Of a DNA stretch of 64,000 nt, positions 15,539 through 24,900 are shown piece by piece. The notes beneath the pieces were generated by a model, which saw only the letters and a list, made by a program, of their open reading frames with translations, was not told the origin of the DNA and ran no database searches. Made by a program: the position numbers and the translations under genes. Positions within the stretch are counted from its first letter, which is position 1. Each line of letters starts with the position of its first letter. This stretch comes from Enorma phocaeensis (GTDB lineage: Bacteria > Actinomycetota > Coriobacteriia > Coriobacteriales > Coriobacteriaceae), in assembly GCF_016901575.1 (NCBI RefSeq), contig NZ_JACJKQ010000002.1, positions 124,001 through 188,000 on the forward strand. Reading direction: 5' to 3'.

Positions 15539-16218
15539 TGGAATCGGGCGAGCAGGCCCTCTGCAGGATAGTAGTCGCCCACGCCCTTGCGCCATCCGGC
15601 GGTCGAGAGCTCGACACGTTTGCCGGTGTCGTGTGCGCACGCTGCCATTTCGTCCCAGAGCGGCGCGAGGTCGATCGTCGGAGCGAACCCGGCGTTCACG
15701 AACCGCATGGCAAGGTCGGGATGGGCCATGGTGTCGAACAGCGGGCATTCGCAGGCGCGGCACCACGTGGCGGCGTATCGGCGCCAGACTTCGTCGGGGC
15801 CAAGCTCCTGCCAGATGTGCTGGTCGGTCGCGTCGTCGATCCAGGCGCCGTCGTCCTGCGCGCCCAGCCAATGGACGGACCCCAGGCGTACCCGGGCGCC
15901 TTCGCTCCAGCGGACGATGTTGTCCTCGCACCCCTCATACCAGTCGCACTCGAAGCCATAGATGTACTCGAGTTCCGGGTGGGCGTCGGCCGCCTCCTGC
16001 CACGCCGCGCGATGCGCGGCAAGCTCGTCTTCGACCACCTGGACGTCTCCGGCGGGGTCCATGATGCGCGGCAGGGTGAGGTGGTCGGTCGAGACGATGA
16101 CGCGGCATCCGGTCGCGACGGCCGCATCGGCGTTTTGCATGAACGTGCCCACGCCGTCAGAGAAGTGCGTATGCGTGTGGGTGTCGACGATGGATCGGGC
16201 GGGCAGTGGGGTGGCCAT
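15379..16218 (-). CDS. PHP-domain phosphoesterase (histidinol-phosphatase-like)
   Basis: The 279-residue protein has the PHP metal-binding motifs in order: DTHTHTHFSDG (near residue 13), STDHLT, FECDWYEG, GSVHWLG, DTMAHPDL and the C-terminal GSDGH. These give the trinuclear metal site of HisJ-type histidinol phosphatases and related phosphoesterases. The ATG at 16218 has GGAGGG 6-7 bases upstream; an in-frame TTG at 16233 is less likely. It is the last gene of a minus-strand cluster behind an ABC uptake system and another PHP gene, so its substrate may be an imported phosphorylated compound instead of histidinol phosphate. Its 3' end is duplicated at 13353. Confidence 0.88.
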   Translation of the reverse strand: MATPLPARSIVDTHTHTHFSDGVGTFMQNADAAVATGCRVIVSTDHLTLPRIMDPAGDVQVVEDELAAHRAAWQEAADAHPELEYIYGFECDWYEGCEDNIVRWSEGARVRLGSVHWLGAQDDGAWIDDATDQHIWQELGPDEVWRRYAATWCRACECPLFDTMAHPDLAMRFVNAGFAPTIDLAPLWDEMAACAHDTGKRVELSTAGWRKGVGDYYPAEGLLARFQQAEVPLTVGSDGHMPDDICDGILKAYGHAARFGYRSIDVPRADGSWEAMPIV

Positions 16219-16399
16219 GGGAAATCCCTCCAAGTTCGGTGATCAGAAACGGTCGGTATCGATGCGGGCGGAATGTGCCATGGCATCCTCCTTGGTCGTT
16301 TGCGCACAAGCATATCGTATCCGCCCGCCTCGTTCTCGGCCGCGCGGGCCGCAGGCGTTCACGCTCGCGACCGCGCGGGCCCTCGGGTCCGGGAGCCTC

Positions 16400-17386
16400 C
16401 TATTCGGCGTACAAGGGGTTCGACCAGGCGGTGCGGCCCTGGGCGTCGACGCATTCCACACGCAGGTACGTCTCGTCGCCGCGCAGCTTGAACTCAGCAT
16501 GGGTGAGGCCGCGCCCACCCTCATCGATCACGGTCGCGCCTGCATTGATGTAGCCTCCGGCAACGAGGTTCACCCGCTCGCAAGGGCTGCACTCAACCCA
16601 GACGGTGCCATCGGTGACGCCCCAGTTGTCAAGTGCGGGCCCAGAGGTCGAGTAATACGCGCCCGAGAGGAGCGCGCGCACGATGTCGTTGCGGGTGAGC
16701 TTGGGCGCACATACCACGATCCATCCGCCAAAGGCATCGTCGAACAGCCCGTGGTTATGGTTGTCGTCCGCCGCGATGCCCGAGATGCGCTGGCCGCGAC
16801 GCAGCATGAGGTCCCAATAGACGGTGTCATATCCCGTCCCCGACTCGTTGTGCGTGTCGTAGTTGAAGACCTCGATGCCGAAGGCGCCGGTCAGTCCCAC
16901 GACGTCTGCCGGTTCCACGCGGCTCCAGATGGGATGGTTGTAGGTCACGATGCATCCATGGCGCGACAGGGTGTCTGCAAGCTCCTGGGCGACCGCGAGG
17001 CCGTCCCAGCCGCCATGGCGCTCGATGGGCGGCAGCTCTTGCATGTGGCTGAAGCGCTCGGGCGCCGCCTCGACCATCTCGTCGGTGCCCAGGATGCCAT
17101 GCATGTGGTGCGTGGCGAGGCGCGCCCCGGACGCGTCCTCGTCGAGCAGGACCGCCGACGCCTCGAGGCCCGGCAGGATGATGAAGTCGCTGCGGTCAAG
17201 CTGCGGGCTGTAGTCGGTATAGAGGTCGTGGTCGGACAGGCAGAGGAAGTCATATCCCTGCTCGCGGAAGCGCTCGGCAGCCTCTTGGGGCGTCCAGTGG
17301 CCGTCGGAGTTGGTGGTGTGGCAGTGCAGGTTGCCCTTGAAGCGAGGCGTCGCGGCGGGAAGGGCGGTCTGGTTGGCAAACGACAT
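16400..17386 (-). CDS. PHP-domain metal-dependent phosphoesterase
   Basis: A protein of 328 residues with PHP motifs NLHCHTTNSDG (near 19), LSDHDLYTD, PGLEAS, YNHPIW and AADDNHN, a second member of the family in this operon but only distantly similar to the first. After the PHP core, a C-terminal domain of about 80 residues is beta-rich (VNLVAGGYINAGATV, HAEFKLRGDETYLRVE). This arrangement is seen in stand-alone PHP enzymes that process small phosphoesters. AAGGAG lies 5 bases before the ATG. It starts 84 bp after the ABC ATPase gene and is read in the same direction. Confidence 0.87.
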   Translation of the reverse strand: MSFANQTALPAATPRFKGNLHCHTTNSDGHWTPQEAAERFREQGYDFLCLSDHDLYTDYSPQLDRSDFIILPGLEASAVLLDEDASGARLATHHMHGILGTDEMVEAAPERFSHMQELPPIERHGGWDGLAVAQELADTLSRHGCIVTYNHPIWSRVEPADVVGLTGAFGIEVFNYDTHNESGTGYDTVYWDLMLRRGQRISGIAADDNHNHGLFDDAFGGWIVVCAPKLTRNDIVRALLSGAYYSTSGPALDNWGVTDGTVWVECSPCERVNLVAGGYINAGATVIDEGGRGLTHAEFKLRGDETYLRVECVDAQGRTAWSNPLYAE

Positions 17387-17470
17387 GAAGGCTCCTTCAT
17401 ACGTCGATGCCCCCGGCAGCGGAACCGCCGGGGGCAGGGGAGTGGATTGCTCTTGGCGGTGCGGGATGCC

Positions 17471-18511
17471 TTAGGCGGCCTCGCGCAGCGCGCCCTCGGG
17501 GATGGCCAGGCAATCGTGCTTCGGAATGCTCAGATAGACGTCCGCGCCGGGATCGAACATCTGGAAGCTGCGGAACAGCGTATCGACGAACAGCTTCACG
17601 GCGCCCACGCGCACGGTGTAGCGCAACACGTTGCCGCGGGGGACGCTGTCGACCACCATGGCCTTGACCTGGTAGGCGTCGTCGCTGGGAGCGGCCGGCG
17701 CGCTCGAGATGCCGATGGTCTCGGGGCGGATGGCGACCACGTGCCCCGCTGCGACCTGCGACCCGGTGACGGTATGGAACTCGTCGCGCGACAGCTGGTT
17801 GTAGCTGCCGATGAAGCTCGCGGCAAACTCGGAGACCGGCTGCGTGTACACCTCGACGGGGCTGCCGGACTGCTCGATGCGGCCCGCGTGGAACAGCTGG
17901 ATCACATCGGACATGACCATGGCCTCGTCCTGGTCGTGCGTCACGAAGATGGAGGTGAGGCCAAGCTCCTGGTGGATCTCGCGGATGCGGGACTGCAGCG
18001 CCTTGCGGAGCTTCGCGTCGATCGCCGAGAGCGGCTCGTCGAGCAGGAGCACCTTGGGCTCGGTCACGATGGAGCGGGCGAGCGCCACGCGCTGCTGCTG
18101 GCCGCCCGAGAGGCTCGCGGGGTAGGTGCGCTCCTTGCCCTTGAGCTCGACGAGCTCGATGGCGTGGGCGACCTTCTCGGCGATCTGGTCGGCGGGAACC
18201 TTCTGCATCTTAAGACCGAAGGCGATGTTCTGCTCCACGTTCATGTTGGGGAACAGGCTGTACTGCTGGAACACCATGCCGATGTTGCGCTTGGAGGCGG
18301 GCATGTCGGTGACGTCGACGCCGTCGAGGATGATCGAGCCCTCCGTGACGGTCTCCAGGCCGGAGAGGCAGCGCAGCAGCGTGGACTTGCCGCAGCCGGA
18401 GGGGCCGAGCAGCGTCACCAGGTCGCCCTTCTGGATGCCGAAGTCGATGTGGTCGAGGACGGTGTTGTCGCCAAAGCGCTTGACGACGTTGTGGAACTCG
18501 ATGTAGGCCAT
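17471..18511 (-). CDS. ABC transporter ATP-binding protein (PotA/FbpC type)
   Basis: A 346-residue ATPase with Walker A GPSGCGKST, Q-loop region NIGMVFQQYSLFPNM, signature [14 protein letters not shown], Walker B LLLDEPLSAID and the H-loop FVTHDQDEAMVMSD. After residue 240 it carries the C-terminal TOBE-like domain typical of importers for spermidine, iron, sulfate or phosphonate-type solutes. The ATG overlaps the TAA of the permease gene (TAATG). It powers the uptake system encoded at 18511-21440. Confidence 0.93.
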   Translation of the reverse strand: MAYIEFHNVVKRFGDNTVLDHIDFGIQKGDLVTLLGPSGCGKSTLLRCLSGLETVTEGSIILDGVDVTDMPASKRNIGMVFQQYSLFPNMNVEQNIAFGLKMQKVPADQIAEKVAHAIELVELKGKERTYPASLSGGQQQRVALARSIVTEPKVLLLDEPLSAIDAKLRKALQSRIREIHQELGLTSIFVTHDQDEAMVMSDVIQLFHAGRIEQSGSPVEVYTQPVSEFAASFIGSYNQLSRDEFHTVTGSQVAAGHVVAIRPETIGISSAPAAPSDDAYQVKAMVVDSVPRGNVLRYTVRVGAVKLFVDTLFRSFQMFDPGADVYLSIPKHDCLAIPEGALREAA

Positions 18512-19323
18512 TAGTTGGATTCCTTCCTGGTGGTGGTGTTCTGCAGCTTGAGCACCAGCGCGGTGACGAGCGCGACCACCACGAAGATGACCACGACGAT
18601 GGCGCTGGACAGGCCGCTGGAGACATCCATATTGGCCTGGAGGAACACCTGGATGTTTTGGTAGTTGGTGCCGGCGATGTTGTTGGCGAGCACGAAGTCG
18701 CCGAAGATGATGCTTTCGGCGAGCAGGCTCGAGACCAGGATGCCCGACCAGATGTTGGGGAGCACGACCTGCACGTAGGCGCGGAAGCGCCCGCAGCCGA
18801 GCATCTCGGCCGCCTGGATGAGGCGCTCGGCGTCAATGGAGTTCAGCGCGTTGCGGATGCCCTGATAGATGTAGGGCAGCACGAGGATGGTGTAGGCGCC
18901 GAACAGCATGAACAGGCGGTTCGACAAGATGGTGCCCGTGCCGGTATACAACGAGATGATGCCGATGGACAGGATGACGCCCTGCAGCGCATAGGGAATC
19001 ATGCAGAGGAACTGCATGATGCCTGAGAACTTGCGGTTCACGGCCACCACGACGTACATGGCGGTGAGGATGAGCGCGATGGTGATGAGCACGCTCACGA
19101 TGCACAGCACCAGGGTGCGCCCGATGGACATCCAGAAGGTGGTGTTGCTAAAGAGCTCCACGTAGTTGCGCAGGGTGAATCCGGACGGCAGGATGTCGGT
19201 CCACTCCACGAACAGCGAGTAGATGAGCGTCACGACAAAGGGGACCAGCAGATACAAGGCGACAAGCCCCAAGAAGATCTTGGCGCCGAGGGACGTCTTG
19301 CCGGCGACGGCTTGCTTGCTCAT
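18511..19323 (-). CDS. ABC transporter permease, PotC type
   Basis: A 270-residue inner-membrane permease with six hydrophobic segments and the cytoplasmic EAA loop (INSIDAERLIQAAEMLGC context) that docks on the ATPase. The start ATG at 19323 overlaps the TGA of the preceding permease (ATGA), showing translational coupling. It pairs with the other permease to form the channel of the importer. Confidence 0.92.
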   Translation of the reverse strand: MSKQAVAGKTSLGAKIFLGLVALYLLVPFVVTLIYSLFVEWTDILPSGFTLRNYVELFSNTTFWMSIGRTLVLCIVSVLITIALILTAMYVVVAVNRKFSGIMQFLCMIPYALQGVILSIGIISLYTGTGTILSNRLFMLFGAYTILVLPYIYQGIRNALNSIDAERLIQAAEMLGCGRFRAYVQVVLPNIWSGILVSSLLAESIIFGDFVLANNIAGTNYQNIQVFLQANMDVSSGLSSAIVVVIFVVVALVTALVLKLQNTTTRKESN

Positions 19324-20237
19324 ACGATCTCCCTCCCCTTGGCGGCGCGGCGCGTGAAGTAGTTGTTGATCAGGGTACAGGCCACCATGAGGGCGATGAG
19401 CACCATCGCGAGCGCGCCGCCCGTGGCGGCGTCGGTCTGAACGTCGCCGCGGAAGCGCGAGGTGATCTGCAGGGCCAGCAGCGCGTAGTTGTTCATGACG
19501 AGCGCGTAGGCCGTGGCATAGGCGGCAAGCGCGTTCGAGAAGAGAACCGAGAGCGTGCCCAGGATAGACGGCATGAGGTTGGGGATGACGATGCGGAACC
19601 AGTAGTCGAAGGTCGACGCCTTGAGGATCGTCGCCGCCTCGCGCCACTCCCTGCGGATGCCGGCGAAGGCGGGGATCAGCAGCAGGGTCGCCAGCGGAAT
19701 CTGGAAGTAGATGTACATCATGACGAGGCCGTCGGCGCCATAGAGGTTGAAGTTCGCCAAAAACGGGATGCCGAAGCGCTCGCCGATAAGCGTGAGCACG
19801 CCCGCGTTGCCCATGAGGATCATGAACGCGAAGGCGAGCGGCACGCCCGAGAAGTTGGACATCATGTTGAGGACCATGGTGAAGGCGTCGCGCACGCGCG
19901 GGCTCGCATCGTAGCAGAAGCGCGCGGCGAGGAACGCCACGACGATGCCCGCCACGGCGGACACGAGGCTGATCCACACGCTGTTCCAGATGGACTGGGT
20001 ATACAGCGGGGTGGTGAAGACGCGGAGATAGTTCTCAAGGCCGAGGACGCCCGAGTCGCGTCCGATCACCGAATCGATGGCAAGCTGCGCGAGCGGCGCG
20101 AGCTCGAAGAGCACGACCACGACGAAGAACGGAACGATGGCCAGATAACCCATCCAAGGCCGCCGTTTCGCCACCTTCGTGCGGGATGTCTGCGTCGCCT
20201 GCTCTTTGGCGACGTCTTGTTGCAAAACGTTTTCCAT
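19320..20237 (-). CDS. ABC transporter permease, PotB type
   Basis: A permease of 305 residues. A charged N-terminal tail (about 28 residues) is followed by six membrane spans and the EAA-like loop AGIRREWREAATILKAS. It is the first of the two channel subunits. The gene follows the receptor gene after 54 bp that contain a strong hairpin, which may set the receptor:permease expression ratio. Confidence 0.92.
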   Translation of the reverse strand: MENVLQQDVAKEQATQTSRTKVAKRRPWMGYLAIVPFFVVVVLFELAPLAQLAIDSVIGRDSGVLGLENYLRVFTTPLYTQSIWNSVWISLVSAVAGIVVAFLAARFCYDASPRVRDAFTMVLNMMSNFSGVPLAFAFMILMGNAGVLTLIGERFGIPFLANFNLYGADGLVMMYIYFQIPLATLLLIPAFAGIRREWREAATILKASTFDYWFRIVIPNLMPSILGTLSVLFSNALAAYATAYALVMNNYALLALQITSRFRGDVQTDAATGGALAMVLIALMVACTLINNYFTRRAAKGREIV

Positions 20238-20243
20238 AATGAC

Positions 20244-20272
20244 GACGGGGCGGTCGCTGGGACCGCCCCGTC
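20244..20272 (-). other. Intercistronic hairpin between receptor and permease genes
   Basis: GACGGGGCGGTC (20244-20255) and GACCGCCCCGTC (20261-20272) form a perfect 12-bp stem with a 5-nt loop, between the receptor stop and the permease start. No T-run follows on the minus strand, so it looks more like a 3'-end stabiliser or partial attenuator than a full terminator. Confidence 0.75.
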
Positions 20273-20291
20273 ACGCTCCTTTCGGGTGTGA

Positions 20292-21440
20292 CTATCCCAG
20301 CGCGGGGATGATGTTCTCCTGATACCAGGTGATCATGTCCTGGCACACGCCGCTCCAGACGGACTCGTCGACCGTCTGGACGTGGTCGCCGTACTGCTCG
20401 TCGGGAAGGCGCAGGGCGGCGACGTCCTCGGGCAGCTCGACGTCGCGGATGGGGGTTGCGTAGCCGCGGGCGAGGTTGATCTGGCCCTCGTCGGAGAGGA
20501 TGTACTCACGCGCGAGGCAGGCGGCCGCGGGGTGCGGGGCGTTCTTGTTGATGATCGTGCAGTAGCCGGACTGGATGCTGGCGTCGCTGGGGATGTTGAC
20601 GCTGAACGAGGCGTTGGGGTTGTTGGTCTGGATCTGGTCGCGGTAGTTGAGCGAGTTGTAGTCCCAGTTGAGGCAGACCTCGATCTCGCCGGACTCCAGG
20701 CGGGCGAGCGACGCGTCGGAGACGTCGAGGCGGCCCTGGTCGGCGAGCTGCTGCAGGAAGTCATAGCCGGGCTGCATGTCGTCGATGCCGCCGCCGAAGG
20801 CGTAGGCTGCGGCGAGCACGGCGTACTGGGCGACCGCGGCGGCGGTGACGTCGCCTACGCACACGGTGTAGTCGCCGTCGAGGATGTCCTGGAAGCTCGT
20901 GGGGGCGTCCACCGCGTCATCGTTGGACATGATGGAGATGGTTCCGTAGTAGCCCACGATCCAGTCGCCGTCGTCGTCCTTCGCCCAGTCGGGGATCTCG
21001 TCCCAGTAGCTGGTCTTGTACTTGAGCGTGAGCTCCTGCTCCTCGGCGGTGGGGCCCCAAGACTGGCCCACGTCGCCGATGTCCTTGGTGCCGTCGGTTC
21101 CCTCCTCGCGGAACATGGCGAGCTCCTCGGAGGAAGACATGTCCTGGTCAGCGTGGGTGATGCCGTACTCGGCCTCGATGTCCTCCCAGGTCTCGACCCA
21201 GTTTGCCCAGGTGTCGGGCATGCCCACGGACTGGATCTCGCCCTCCTCCTTGGCCTGGGCGATGATGTCGTCGAGCGACATGCTGTTGTAGTCGACGGCA
21301 GCGGCGGCGTCTTCGCCGTCGCAGCCGGTGAGGCCGAGGCCGGCGGACACGGCAACCGCCGCGGCGCCGCCTACGAGGGCGAGAAACGACCTGCGGGACA
21401 CCGAGTGTCCCATGGCGTGACCATGCATGCTCTTGTTCAC
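20292..21440 (-). CDS. Tat-exported lipoprotein substrate-binding protein (PotD-like)
   Basis: The 382-residue receptor of the ABC importer. The N-terminus bears a twin-arginine signal (S15-R16-R17-S-F-L) and a lipobox LTGC with C40 as the lipidated residue. This predicts export of a folded protein by Tat and anchoring to the membrane. The mature part is an Asp/Glu-rich type II periplasmic-binding fold of the PotD/spermidine-iron group. A GTG start at 21440 is chosen because AGGAG lies seven bases upstream; an in-frame ATG at 21458 has no such site. The ligand is unknown; two PHP phosphoesterases downstream hint at a phosphorylated solute. Confidence 0.87.
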   Translation of the reverse strand: MNKSMHGHAMGHSVSRRSFLALVGGAAAVAVSAGLGLTGCDGEDAAAAVDYNSMSLDDIIAQAKEEGEIQSVGMPDTWANWVETWEDIEAEYGITHADQDMSSSEELAMFREEGTDGTKDIGDVGQSWGPTAEEQELTLKYKTSYWDEIPDWAKDDDGDWIVGYYGTISIMSNDDAVDAPTSFQDILDGDYTVCVGDVTAAAVAQYAVLAAAYAFGGGIDDMQPGYDFLQQLADQGRLDVSDASLARLESGEIEVCLNWDYNSLNYRDQIQTNNPNASFSVNIPSDASIQSGYCTIINKNAPHPAAACLAREYILSDEGQINLARGYATPIRDVELPEDVAALRLPDEQYGDHVQTVDESVWSGVCQDMITWYQENIIPALG

Positions 21441-21971
21441 GGGTGCTCCTATTCTCATGCGATGTTGAATGCGCATGCCGCCCCGGCGACTGCCGGATAC
21501 CGCACGGTAGATGATCTGCGGCCGTTTGCGCATGTTTCCGTTCGCAACGTTACCGATGCGGGTGCGTGACTATTCGCTCGCCGCAAGAACTTGTCACAGC
21601 CCTGACGATGGCTGACATTGCTTGGTGGCGAATTGTTACCGTGCGCTTACATGGGGCTCGATTGTCAAGAATCATCAGATGCCCCGCCTTCCGTTACGCC
21701 TTCGTTTCGAAACGGGGGCGAAACACGGGGGCAACGGTTTGGCAACGGGGGCGCCCTACCATGAGTCAGCCCGATTCGCACCCGAGCGGCGCTGCCGCGC
21801 GGCCCTGTCGCATCGCCCTTCTCCGCCTGCGTGGCGGGGCGGGCGGGGGCGTGGCGACACCTCTTGCCACGCCCGTGGTCCGATGCCTGTTTTATACGGC
21901 GGACGCATCGCGGGGCGGCCGGCATCATGGGCGCCCTGACGGGCGCCTGACCGAAGACGAAGGAGTTGCAG
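21441..21971. other. 531-bp divergent intergenic region before gltB
   Basis: The region separates the minus-strand transporter operon from gltB and must hold both promoters; none stands out. Three GGGGGC words occur within 40 bases (about 21713-21752). A 9-bp stem GGGCGTGGC/GCCACGCCC lies around 21850-21877, and GGCGCC words flank a short loop just before the gltB ribosome site. A structured gltB leader is likely, but no known riboswitch consensus was recognised. Confidence 0.5.
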
Positions 21972-24900
21972 ATGCAGACGAGCAAGGAAACCCGCGTGCA
22001 CGCGTCGAAGGCGACGGGGCTGTACCGCCCCGAGTTTGAGCATGACGCCTGCGGCATCGGTGCCCTGGCCAGCATGAATGGCACCCGTTCGCACCAAATG
22101 CTCGACGACGCCCTCTCGGTGCTTGTCAACCTGGAGCACCGTGGCGGCAAGGGGTTGGAGCACAACACCGGCGACGGCGCCGGCATCCTCTTCCAGATGC
22201 CGCACACCTTCTTTCGCAAGGAGGCGCAGAAGTGCGGCCACCTGCTTCCCGACGAGGGCGGCTATGCGGTGGCGATGCTGTTCTTCCCGCAGGACGAGGT
22301 GGGCGTGACCGATGCCCGCCGCGTCTTTGAGGCGGGCTGCGCCGAGGCGGGCGTCCCGCTGCTGTTCTGGCGCGAGGTGCCCGTCGACCCGCATGATCTG
22401 GGCGAGACGGCGCGCGCGTGCATGCCTACGATCCTGCAGGCGTTCCTCGGTCTGCCCGAGGGGGTGGAGCCGGGCGATGCGTTCGAGCGGCGCCTCTATG
22501 TGTGCCGGCGCATGATCGAGAAGCGCGCCGACGCCGAGCACGCGCTCGCCGACAAGATCTTCTACATCTGCTCGATGAGTTCTCGCACGATCGTGTACAA
22601 GGGCATGCTCGTCGCCACCCAGATGCGTCGGTTCTTCACCGACCTCAACGACGCGGCGGTGAAGACCGCCGTGGCGCTCGTGCATTCGCGCTACTCGACC
22701 AACACGACGCCCAGTTGGGAGCGCGCGCACCCCAACCGCTACATCATCCATAACGGCGAGATCAACACCTTGAAGGGCAACGTGAACTGGATTCGGGCGC
22801 GCGAGCCCAACCTGTACTCGCCGCTGCTCCAGCATGACCTGGAGCGCGTGCTGCCCATCATCAACCGCGAGGGCTCTGACTCGGCGATCCTGGACAACGT
22901 CCTCGAGTTTCTCGTCATGAACGGCCGGCCGCTCGCACGCGCCGCGTCGCTGCTGATTCCCGAGCCGTGGGACCACAACGAGGCCCTCTCGGATGTCCGC
23001 CGTGCCTACGATGCCTACCAGTCCATGTTGATGGAGCCCTGGGACGGCCCCGCGGCGATCGCCTATACCGACGGGCGCACCCTGGGCGCGGCGCTCGACC
23101 GCAACGGCTTGCGTCCGGCGCGCTTCTACGTGACGCGCGACGACAGGTTCCTGCTTTCGAGCGAGGTTGGCACCATCGAGGTCGAGCCGGAGAACATCCT
23201 GACCGCAGGCTGCCTGGGGCCCGGCGAGATGCTCGAGGTCGACCTGGGCGCCGGGCGCGTGGTGTGCAACGACGAGCTGCGCGAGCGCCTCGCCAAGGAG
23301 AAGCCCTATCGCGACTGGATCGCCGAGGAGACCCTCGAGGTGCGCGACCTCGCGCTGCCTGAGGCGGCACCGCTTGCGGCGGATTCCGGGGTGGACCCGG
23401 TGGTTCGCATGGCGCGGCTGGGCTATCACTGGGACGATGTGGACGAGGTGATCCGCCCCATGGCGCAGACCGCGTCCACGCCTCTGGCCTCCATGGGCAT
23501 CGACGCCCCGCTTGCGTGCCTGTCGGCGCGCCATCGTTCGTTTTTCGACTACTTCTTCGAGCTCTTCGCGCAGGTCACCAATCCTCCCATCGACGCCTTG
23601 CGAGAGAGCTTCGTGACCTCGACCGTGCTCTATCTGGGCAACCACGGCAACCTGCTGGAGGATTCCCGCACCTCCTGCCAGCTTGTTCGCCTGCCCGGCC
23701 CGCTGCTCACCCAAGAGGACTTCGAGCGCATCTGCGCGGTGGAGCGCGTGGGGTTCAAGGCGCGCCGCTTCCGCGCGGTCTTTGTGCGCGCGGCGGGTCC
23801 GGGCGCGCTCGAGGAGGCGCTGGAGCGCCTGGCGCGCGACGTGGAGCAGGCGGTCCGCGACGGGGCGAACATCATCGTGCTCTCGGACCGCGCCGGCGTC
23901 GACGAGGTGCCCATACCCTCGCTTTTGGCCGTATCCTCCGTGCACAACCATCTCATTCGGGCCGGCGTGCGAACGTTTGCGGACCTCGTGGTGGAGACGG
24001 GGGACGCCGTCTCGGCCCATGACTTTGCGGCCCTGGTGGGCTATTCGGCGAGCGGCATCTATCCCTACCTTGCGCACGACTGCATCCGCCGCCTCGCTGC
24101 TCGAGGCGACCTGCAGGCAAAAGACGGGCGCGCCCTTGCCGCCGAGGAGGGAATCGACAACTACAACCGCGCGGTGACGGCGGGCATCGTGTCGATCATG
24201 TCCAAGATGGGCATCTCGACGGTGCAGAGCTATCACTCGGCCCAGATCTTCGAGGCGGTCGGCCTCGACCAGGAGCTTGTCGAGAGGCACTTTGCCGGGA
24301 CGGTGAGCCGCGTGGGCGGTCTGGGCGTCGCAGACATCGAGCGCGAGCTGCGCGAGCGCGTCGACGACGCCGATCGCATCCTGGCAAGTCCCGCCCCGGG
24401 CGAGCTCCCGAGCCTGGGCCTCACCAAATGGCGCCCGCTGGGCGGGGAGGACCACCTTATCGACCCTGAGGCCATCTATCTGCTCCAGAAGGCCTGCCGC
24501 GAGAACGACGCCGACGCCTTTGCGGCCTACAGCGGGCGTCTCCACCGTGCCGGACGTGCGGTGCGGCTTCGCGACCTTCTGGATTTCGACGCCTCCGGCC
24601 GCAGCCCGGTGCCGCTCGAAGAGGTCGAAAGCGCTCGCGATATCGTGCGTCGCTTCAACACCGGAGCGATGTCCTTCGGGTCGATCAGCCGCGAGGCGCA
24701 CGAGTGCCTCGCCATTGCGATGAACCGCCTGCATGGACGCTCAAATTCGGGCGAGGGCGGCGAGGACCCGCGCCGCGAGACGCCTCGCGCGAACGGCGAC
24801 TCGGCGAACTCGGCCATCAAGCAGGTCGCATCGGGGCGCTTCGGCGTGACGAGCCGCTACCTTGGGTCTGCCGCCGAGATTCAGATCAAGATGGCGCAGG

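Noticed and set aside
15962-18514. Very long plus-strand open frame of 850 codons across the PHP and ATPase genes
   Set aside because: It runs antisense to three well-supported genes and its translation shows only His/Val/Asp-rich shadow sequence.
22000-22080. Glutamine or other riboswitch just before or at the start of gltB
   Set aside because: Hairpins exist upstream, but no known aptamer consensus could be matched by eye.
21756-24734. Long open frame antisense to gltB
   Set aside because: It is explained by codon bias opposite a clear glutamate synthase; no motif of its own.
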